This document shows, piece by piece, positions 59,555 through 64,000 of a stretch of DNA of 64,000 nucleotides. The stretch's first letter is position 1. Each line of letters opens with the position of its first letter. Source of the stretch: Armatimonadota bacterium (GTDB lineage: Bacteria; Sysuimicrobiota; Sysuimicrobiia; Sysuimicrobiales; Humicultoraceae); NCBI GenBank assembly GCA_031459855.1, contig JAVKHP010000001.1, positions 2,439,906-2,503,905 of the forward strand, in the 5' to 3' direction. A program made the position numbers and the translations under genes. The notes under the pieces are model-generated. The model searched no databases and was not told the origin of the DNA. It saw only the letters and a list, made by a program, of their open reading frames with translations.

Positions 59555-60181
59555 GTGGAGATCGCGGTCGTCGACTACGGTGCGGGCAACCTGCGCAGCG
59601 TGACACGGGCGCTGGCAGCTGCGGGCGGGACCCCGCGGCTGGTCACCGGCCCTGATGAGCTCGTCGGCGCGGACCTGGTGGTGGTACCGGGTGTCGGCGC
59701 GTTTGCGCCCGCGGTGCGGCGGCTGCAGGCAGCGGGCATGGTCGAGGGACTGCGTGCCGTCGTGCGGGCCGGGATCCCGGTGCTGGGGCTGTGCCTGGGG
59801 ATGCAGCTGCTCTTCGACGAGAGCGACGAGGGCGGTGCGCTCACCGAAGGGTTGGGCATCCTGCGGGGCGTCGTGCGACGCCTTCCGGCGGGCGTCAAGG
59901 TACCCCACATGGGGTGGAACACCCTGGAGGTCGCGCGCCCCGACCCCCTGGTGGCCAGCCTCCCCGAGCCCGCGTACGTCTATTTCGTCCACTCGTACGC
60001 GGTCCAGCCGGCCGATCCTGCGGTGGTCGTGGCCTGGTCCACCCACGGCGTGCGCTTCCCTGCCATCGTGCGCGCCGGCACCGTGATTGGATTCCAGTTC
60101 CACCCGGAGAAGAGCAGCCGTCTGGGCGCGCGGCTGCTGGCCAACGTCATCGCGGGCCTGGCGGCCCGGGCCGCGCGGTGA
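59555..60181 (+). CDS. hisH: Imidazole glycerol phosphate synthase subunit HisH
   Basis: 208 residues, class I glutamine amidotransferase. IAVVDYGAGNLRSV, nucleophile Cys in VLGLCLGMQLLFDES, and the His/Glu pair in GFQFHPEKSSRLG. Supplies ammonia to HisF. I chose GTG 59555 because GAGGAGG lies 7 nt before it; GTG 59540, overlapping the hisB stop, would make that Shine-Dalgarno coding. Confidence 0.96.
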   Translation: MEIAVVDYGAGNLRSVTRALAAAGGTPRLVTGPDELVGADLVVVPGVGAFAPAVRRLQAAGMVEGLRAVVRAGIPVLGLCLGMQLLFDESDEGGALTEGLGILRGVVRRLPAGVKVPHMGWNTLEVARPDPLVASLPEPAYVYFVHSYAVQPADPAVVVAWSTHGVRFPAIVRAGTVIGFQFHPEKSSRLGARLLANVIAGLAARAAR

Positions 60182-60894
60182 TCGTCTACGCCGCTGTCGA
60201 TCTGCGCCGCGGGCGGGCCGTGCGCCTGCGTCAGGGCGACGTCGCCCGCGAGGACGTCTTCGCCGACGATCCGGTGGCCGTGGCCCGGCGCTGGGCGGCC
60301 GAGGGCGCGCCCTGGCTCCACGTGGTCGACCTCGACGGCGCGCTGGCCGGGGCGCCACGCCATCTCGACGTCGTCGGCCGGATCTGTCGTGCCGTCGCCA
60401 TCCCGGTGCAAGTCGGAGGTGGCCTGCGCCGCCTGGACGACGTCGAGGCCGTGCTGGCCGCCGGCGCAGCCCGCGCGGTGCTGGGGACGGCGGCGCTGGC
60501 CGGTCCCCTGTTGCGTGAGGGCGTGCGGCGCTTCGGCGACCGGATCGCGGTGGCCCTCGACGCGCGGCGCGGCGCTGTGGCCGTAGAGGGCTGGCAGGCG
60601 GTCACCGACATCCCGGTGGTGGAGGCCGCGCGGCGCGTCGTGGCCGCGGGCGCGCCGCGCCTGATCTACACCGACGTGACCCGGGACGGGATGCTGACAG
60701 GCCCGGATCTGGACGGGCTCGTCGCGCTCGTGCGCGCGGTCGCGGTGCCGGTGGTCCTCGCGGGCGGCGTGACGACGCCCGATGACGTTCGGGCCGCGGC
60801 TGCCGCCGGCGCCGAGGGTGTCGTCGTCGGCCGCGCCCTGTACGAGGGGCGGCTCCGTCTCGCCGACGTGGTGCGCCTGCCCCGGGTGCCCTGA
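60178..60894 (+). CDS. hisA: ProFAR isomerase HisA
   Basis: 238 residues, (beta/alpha)8 barrel. [16 protein letters not shown] (catalytic Asp), [32 protein letters not shown] (second Asp) and [12 protein letters not shown]. Amadori isomerisation of ProFAR. GTG 60178 overlaps the hisH stop; the stop overlaps hisF (TGATG). Confidence 0.96.
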   Translation: MIVYAAVDLRRGRAVRLRQGDVAREDVFADDPVAVARRWAAEGAPWLHVVDLDGALAGAPRHLDVVGRICRAVAIPVQVGGGLRRLDDVEAVLAAGAARAVLGTAALAGPLLREGVRRFGDRIAVALDARRGAVAVEGWQAVTDIPVVEAARRVVAAGAPRLIYTDVTRDGMLTGPDLDGLVALVRAVAVPVVLAGGVTTPDDVRAAAAAGAEGVVVGRALYEGRLRLADVVRLPRVP

Positions 60895-61691
60895 TGCTCG
60901 CCAAGCGCGTCATCCCCTGCCTGGACGTGGCCGCAGGCCGTGTGGTCAAGGGCCGGGCGTTCGTCGATCTGCGCGACGCGGGCGACCCGGTGGCGCTCGC
61001 GGCGCGGTACGACCGCCAGGGCGCCGACGAGCTGGTCTACCTGGACATCACCGCGTCGGTGGAGGCTCGGCCGACCCTGCTCGAGGTCGTGCGTCGCACC
61101 GCCGAGCAGGTGTTCATCCCGCTCACCGTGGGGGGCGGCGTGCGGTCCGCAGACGACATCCGTGCGCTGCTGCTGGCCGGCGCCGACAAGGTCGCAGTCA
61201 ACACCGCGGCGGTGGCGCGGCCCGCCTTGATCGCCGACGCGGCCGATCGGTTCGGAAGCCAGTGCGTGGTGGTCGCGATCGACGCGAAGCGCCGCGAGGA
61301 GGACGGCAGGGTGTGGTACGAGGTGATGACCCACGGGGGACGGCGTCCGACCGGGCTGGATGCGGTCGCCTGGGCGCGCGAGGCCGCGCGCCTGGGTGCC
61401 GGCGAGATCCTGCTCACCAGCGTCGACCGCGACGGCACCGAAGAGGGCTACGAGCTCGAGCTCACCCGGCGAGTGGCCGAGGCCGTGACGATCCCGGTCG
61501 TGGCCTCTGGCGGGGCGGGGCGGCCCGAGCACCTCTGCGAGGTGCTGACGGCGGGCAGGGCCGACGCGGCGCTGGCGGCCTCGATCTTCCACTACGGACG
61601 GTTTCCGATCCCTGTCTGCAAGGCTGCTCTGGCCGCGGCCGGCGTGCCGGTGCGGCTGGTGTGGGACGAGGAGGACGCACGTGAGGCGTGA
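60894..61691 (+). CDS. hisF: Imidazole glycerol phosphate synthase subunit HisF
   Basis: 265 residues, barrel paralogous to His[17 protein letters not shown] (catalytic Asp), [53 protein letters not shown] (second Asp) and [12 protein letters not shown]. Closes the imidazole ring with ammonia from HisH. ATG 60894; overlaps hisIE by 11 nt. Confidence 0.97.
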   Translation: MLAKRVIPCLDVAAGRVVKGRAFVDLRDAGDPVALAARYDRQGADELVYLDITASVEARPTLLEVVRRTAEQVFIPLTVGGGVRSADDIRALLLAGADKVAVNTAAVARPALIADAADRFGSQCVVVAIDAKRREEDGRVWYEVMTHGGRRPTGLDAVAWAREAARLGAGEILLTSVDRDGTEEGYELELTRRVAEAVTIPVVASGGAGRPEHLCEVLTAGRADAALAASIFHYGRFPIPVCKAALAAAGVPVRLVWDEEDAREA

Positions 61692-62346
61692 ACCTGACGA
61701 CGCACCCCTGCCGGGCGGTGCAGACGGCGGTTCGGCGCAGGCGGCACTGCTGCGGTGGGAGGGCGGGCTGCTGCCCTGCGTTGTGCAGGACGCCCGGACC
61801 GGCACGGTGCTGATGCTGGCGTGGATGAACCCGGAGGCGTTCGCCCGGACGCTCGCCACGGGCGAGGCGTGGTTCTGGAGCCGCACGCGCCAGGCGTTGT
61901 GGCGCAAGGGCGAGACCTCAGGCCACACCCAGCGGGTGGTGCGGACCGCGGTGGACTGCGACGGCGACGCGGTGCTGCTCCAGGTGGTGCCCCAGGGGCC
62001 GGCCTGCCACACCGGGCACGCGTCGTGCTTCTACCGTGATACAGGCGGATGCGAGCAGCGCGCCGCCGGCCCGGTGTTGCCACGCCTGGAGGCGGTGATC
62101 GCCGACCGTCGCCGCGCGATGCCGTCCGGATCCTACACCGCGCGCCTCCTGGCGGGCGGCGTGGATGCCATCGGCGCCAAGGTGCGCGAAGAGGCCGAGG
62201 AGGTGGTGCGGGCCGCGCGCGCGGAGTCCGACGACCGGGTGGCAGAGGAGGCGGCCGACCTAGTGTACCACCTCCTCGTCCTCCTGGCGGGCCGCGGCGT
62301 GCCGCTGGCGCGCGTGCTCGACGTCCTGGCCGCACGTGGGGCGTAA
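61681..62346 (+). CDS. hisI: Bifunctional PR-AMP cyclohydrolase / PR-ATP pyrophosphatase
   Basis: 221 residues, HisIE fusion. HisI part (about 20-120): [53 protein letters not shown] with the zinc Cys/His set and SCFYR. HisE part (about 130-218): the helical MazG-like [10 protein letters not shown] and [14 protein letters not shown]. Steps 2 and 3 of the pathway. GTG 61681 overlaps hisF; the stop faces the convergent BMP gene across 1 nt. Confidence 0.96.
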   Translation: MRREPDDAPLPGGADGGSAQAALLRWEGGLLPCVVQDARTGTVLMLAWMNPEAFARTLATGEAWFWSRTRQALWRKGETSGHTQRVVRTAVDCDGDAVLLQVVPQGPACHTGHASCFYRDTGGCEQRAAGPVLPRLEAVIADRRRAMPSGSYTARLLAGGVDAIGAKVREEAEEVVRAARAESDDRVAEEAADLVYHLLVLLAGRGVPLARVLDVLAARGA

Positions 62347-62347
62347 G

Positions 62348-63502
62348 TTAGGGCTCCTTTGGCCAGGGGCCGACCACGCCAGGGGCGGCCCACTCCATGC
62401 TGGTCAGCTCCGCGACGGTCATCCGCTTGCCGGTCGGCACGCGCACCACACCCTTGCGGTCACGGATCGGCCCGGTGAACGGATCGAAGGCCGGAGGATT
62501 CTTGGCCATCTGCGCGTGGCGGCGCATGACCAGGTCGTACACCGACAGCCGCCCCAGGTCGGGGGTCTGCACGGTCACCGCCTTCAGGCGGCCGACCCAC
62601 TGGGGGTTGATCGGCTCGCCCATCTCGCATCCCAGCTCCACCGCGCCTTGGGCCAGGAGCCACCAGTAGTCGACCTTCTCGAGGTTCTCCGTGGTGTACG
62701 TGCCCTGGTACACCTTTCGTAGGAAGTCCACGTAGATCTTGTCCCAGTGGACGAGCTGGCCCGAGAGACAGTGCTGGGGCGCGAACCGCTTCATGGGCGA
62801 GTAGTGGCCGAAGCTGGGGAGGTTGCGCCGGGCCGCCACCTGCACCACGGTGGGCGAGTCCTCGGTGAAGGCGAAGACGTCGGCCCCCTCGGCGATCAGC
62901 GCCTCGGCCGCCTCCTTGGCCGCAGCCGGGTTGAACCAGTCGTTGATCCAGCGCACGTGGACGGTGGCCCGCGGGTTGACCGCCCGCACCCCCAGCGCGA
63001 AGGCGTCGATGTGCCGCTTCACCTCCGAGATGGGATGGGCCCCCACGTAGGCGATCTTGCCGCTGCGGGTGACGGCCCCGGCCATCAGGCCGTTCAGGTA
63101 GTAGACCTGGTAGAAGTCGGCCATGTAGGTGGCCATGTTGGGCGCCCGCTTGAACCCCGAGGCGTGCGCGAAGATGTGGTTGGGGTAGCGCCTGGCGGCC
63201 GCCAGCGTGCCGTCCATGAAGCCGAAGCTGGTGGTGAAGATGACCCGCGCGCCCTGCTGGATCAGCTTGTCGATGAACAGCGTCTCCTGCCCCTCCTTGA
63301 CGCTCTCGATGAACACCGTCTCGAGCCAGGGGAGCTGCTGTTCCGCCTTCCTCCGCCCCACATCATGGGCGTGGGTCCACCCGTAGTCGCCGATGGGCCC
63401 CACGTAGATGAAGCCGGCCTTCAGCTTCCGCTGCTGCGCCCCGCCCGCAGCGGTCAGGCTGCCGAGCAGCAGCGCAACGACCACCGCCACCGTCCACCGC
63501 AT
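62348..63502 (-). CDS. BMP family ABC transporter substrate-binding protein
   Basis: 384 residues. Signal peptide (MRWTVAVVVALLLGSLTAAG), then the BMP/Med fold: AGFIYVGPIGDYGWTHAHD, VIFTTSFGFMDG, YVGAHPISEVKRHIDAFALG and AEGADVFAFTEDSP. Members bind nucleosides or related ligands for ABC import. ATG 63502 has AAAGGAGG upstream. An ABC permease of matching type lies upstream on the same strand, so a BMP-type importer is likely. Convergent with hisIE. Confidence 0.93.
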   Translation of the reverse strand: MRWTVAVVVALLLGSLTAAGGAQQRKLKAGFIYVGPIGDYGWTHAHDVGRRKAEQQLPWLETVFIESVKEGQETLFIDKLIQQGARVIFTTSFGFMDGTLAAARRYPNHIFAHASGFKRAPNMATYMADFYQVYYLNGLMAGAVTRSGKIAYVGAHPISEVKRHIDAFALGVRAVNPRATVHVRWINDWFNPAAAKEAAEALIAEGADVFAFTEDSPTVVQVAARRNLPSFGHYSPMKRFAPQHCLSGQLVHWDKIYVDFLRKVYQGTYTTENLEKVDYWWLLAQGAVELGCEMGEPINPQWVGRLKAVTVQTPDLGRLSVYDLVMRRHAQMAKNPPAFDPFTGPIRDRKGVVRVPTGKRMTVAELTSMEWAAPGVVGPWPKEP

Positions 63503-63792
63503 GGTGCGCCTCCTTTCGCTGGTCCTCCCGACTCGCTGGTCCTCCCGCCGCATTCGCCCTCTGGACCACGATACGCCCTGCGGGCGCGCTTACCTGCCGG
63601 CCCGCGGCGGGCCGACAGGCATCGGGACCGTCCGACGGCCGCGCCGGAGAGACCTACCGCCTGACATCTACCGCCCGCCCGTGCCGGTGCGGACGTTGCG
63701 GGGCGTACGCCGTCAGGCGGCGTCGCGGTGCTCACGTGCCCCGCCCGTGTCGGCACACACCCTGCGGGACGCAGGCACGGGCGCAAGGGCCA
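63503..63792. other. Gap between the ABC permease and the BMP gene
   Basis: 290 bp without a gene. Contains the tandem repeat at 63516-63547, GC-rich inverted repeats (GGCCCGC/GCGGGCC near 63600) and distant complementary 9-mers GCCCGTGCC and GGCACGGGC (about 63676 and 63772). Could hold the permease terminator; no clear promoter found. Confidence 0.35.
63516..63547. repeat. Tandem 15-bp direct repeat in the BMP gene leader
   Basis: TCGCTGGTCCTCCCG occurs twice (63516-63530 and 63533-63547), period 17 bp. On the gene strand each copy contains GGGAGGACC, so it duplicates a Shine-Dalgarno-like element just upstream of the genuine AAAGGAGG. Confidence 0.8.
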
Positions 63793-64000
63793 TCATCGTT
63801 CCCCGGGCGCCCACGGCACCCCCAGGGCCTCCGGTGCCCCCTGGCCCCGCTGCCGGCGCGCCATGACGGCCAGCGCCGCGATGGTGAAGGCGAAGGGGAG
63901 CATGCGCAGGAACTCCGGTGGGATCTGCGCCTGCAGCCGGAACGACAGGAAGAACAGGGCACCGTACAGGAAGGTGCCCGCGACGGCACGCAGGGGGTCC
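63793..64000 (-). CDS. ABC transporter permease, C-terminal fragment (truncated by window edge)
   Basis: The last 68 residues of a reverse-strand gene continue past the window. GTFLYGALFFLSFRLQAQ, IPPEFLRMLPFAFTIAAL and a final GVPWAPGER fit the end of BPD_transp_2 (RbsC/YufQ-type) permeases of BMP nucleoside importers. The stop codon is at 63793-63795. With the BMP protein downstream it probably forms one importer. Confidence 0.85.
   Translation of the reverse strand, partial: DPLRAVAGTFLYGALFFLSFRLQAQIPPEFLRMLPFAFTIAALAVMARRQRGQGAPEALGVPWAPGER

Overview
The window is 64 kb of very GC-rich (roughly 70% or more) bacterial chromosome. It is packed with housekeeping genes, most of them co-oriented and joined by 1-4 nt start/stop overlaps. 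Gene order repeatedly follows blocks typical of Firmicutes-like Terrabacteria: comEC-holA-rpsT; CIRCE-hrcA-dnaJ-prmA-rsmE; phoH-pgpH-ybeY-dgkA-...-cdd-...-recO; T-box-glyQ-glyS; hpf-...-secA-prfB; DUF5693-csaB-spoVS. A full apolipoprotein N-acyltransferase (lnt) is also present. I read this as a deep-branching, high-GC, probably uncultivated Terrabacteria lineage; assignment to a named phylum (for example a CSP1-3/Sysuimicrobiota-like group) is a guess. I saw no transposase, phage, CRISPR or toxin-antitoxin gene.

Layout. 1-7.9 kb: comEC (5' truncated), holA, rpsT (reverse), murJ, then the HrcA/CIRCE heat-shock block without grpE or dnaK, prmA, rsmE. 7.9-15.8 kb: arginine operon argC-J-B-D-G-H-R, started by a promoter covered by two ARG boxes and ending in its own regulator; argF is absent. 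15.8-26.2 kb: phoH, a 7TM-HD phosphodiesterase, ybeY, dgkA, a CNNM/CorC protein, DUF502, cdd, a soluble PRC/MgtE_N/CBS protein with a divergent NRAMP transporter, recO and a small membrane protein. 26.2-30.7 kb: glycine T-box, glyQ, glyS, dgt. 30.9-40.4 kb: K+-dependent membrane pyrophosphatase, hpf, a conserved hypothetical, secA, lnt with an extra membrane domain, and prfB with its programmed frameshift. 40.4-47.3 kb: DUF2993, DUF5693, csaB, spoVS, prs, gltX, tRNA-Gln(CTG).

47.35-53.8 kb is the only long reverse-strand stretch and looks accessory: sco1, a secreted cupredoxin/beta-propeller protein, a degraded glycosyltransferase-like remnant, osmC-like, glnS, and an XRE-TPR regulator. 54.2-62.3 kb: a YerC/TrpR-like regulator and the histidine operon hisZ-G-D-C-B-H-A-F-IE, complete except for histidinol-phosphate phosphatase. 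The window ends with a reverse-strand BMP-type substrate-binding protein and the 3' end of an ABC permease.

The most useful signals beyond gene calling are: four promoters whose -10 box lies only 8-10 nt before the start codon (argC, prfB, gltX, the TPR regulator), implying leaderless mRNAs; tandem ARG boxes on the argC promoter; a perfect 38-bp palindrome upstream of secA; a his promoter/operator next to a TrpR-like gene; active-site departures in HisD and YbeY; a divergent NRAMP beside a soluble MgtE-like sensor; and a cupredoxin-propeller fusion beside a copper chaperone.
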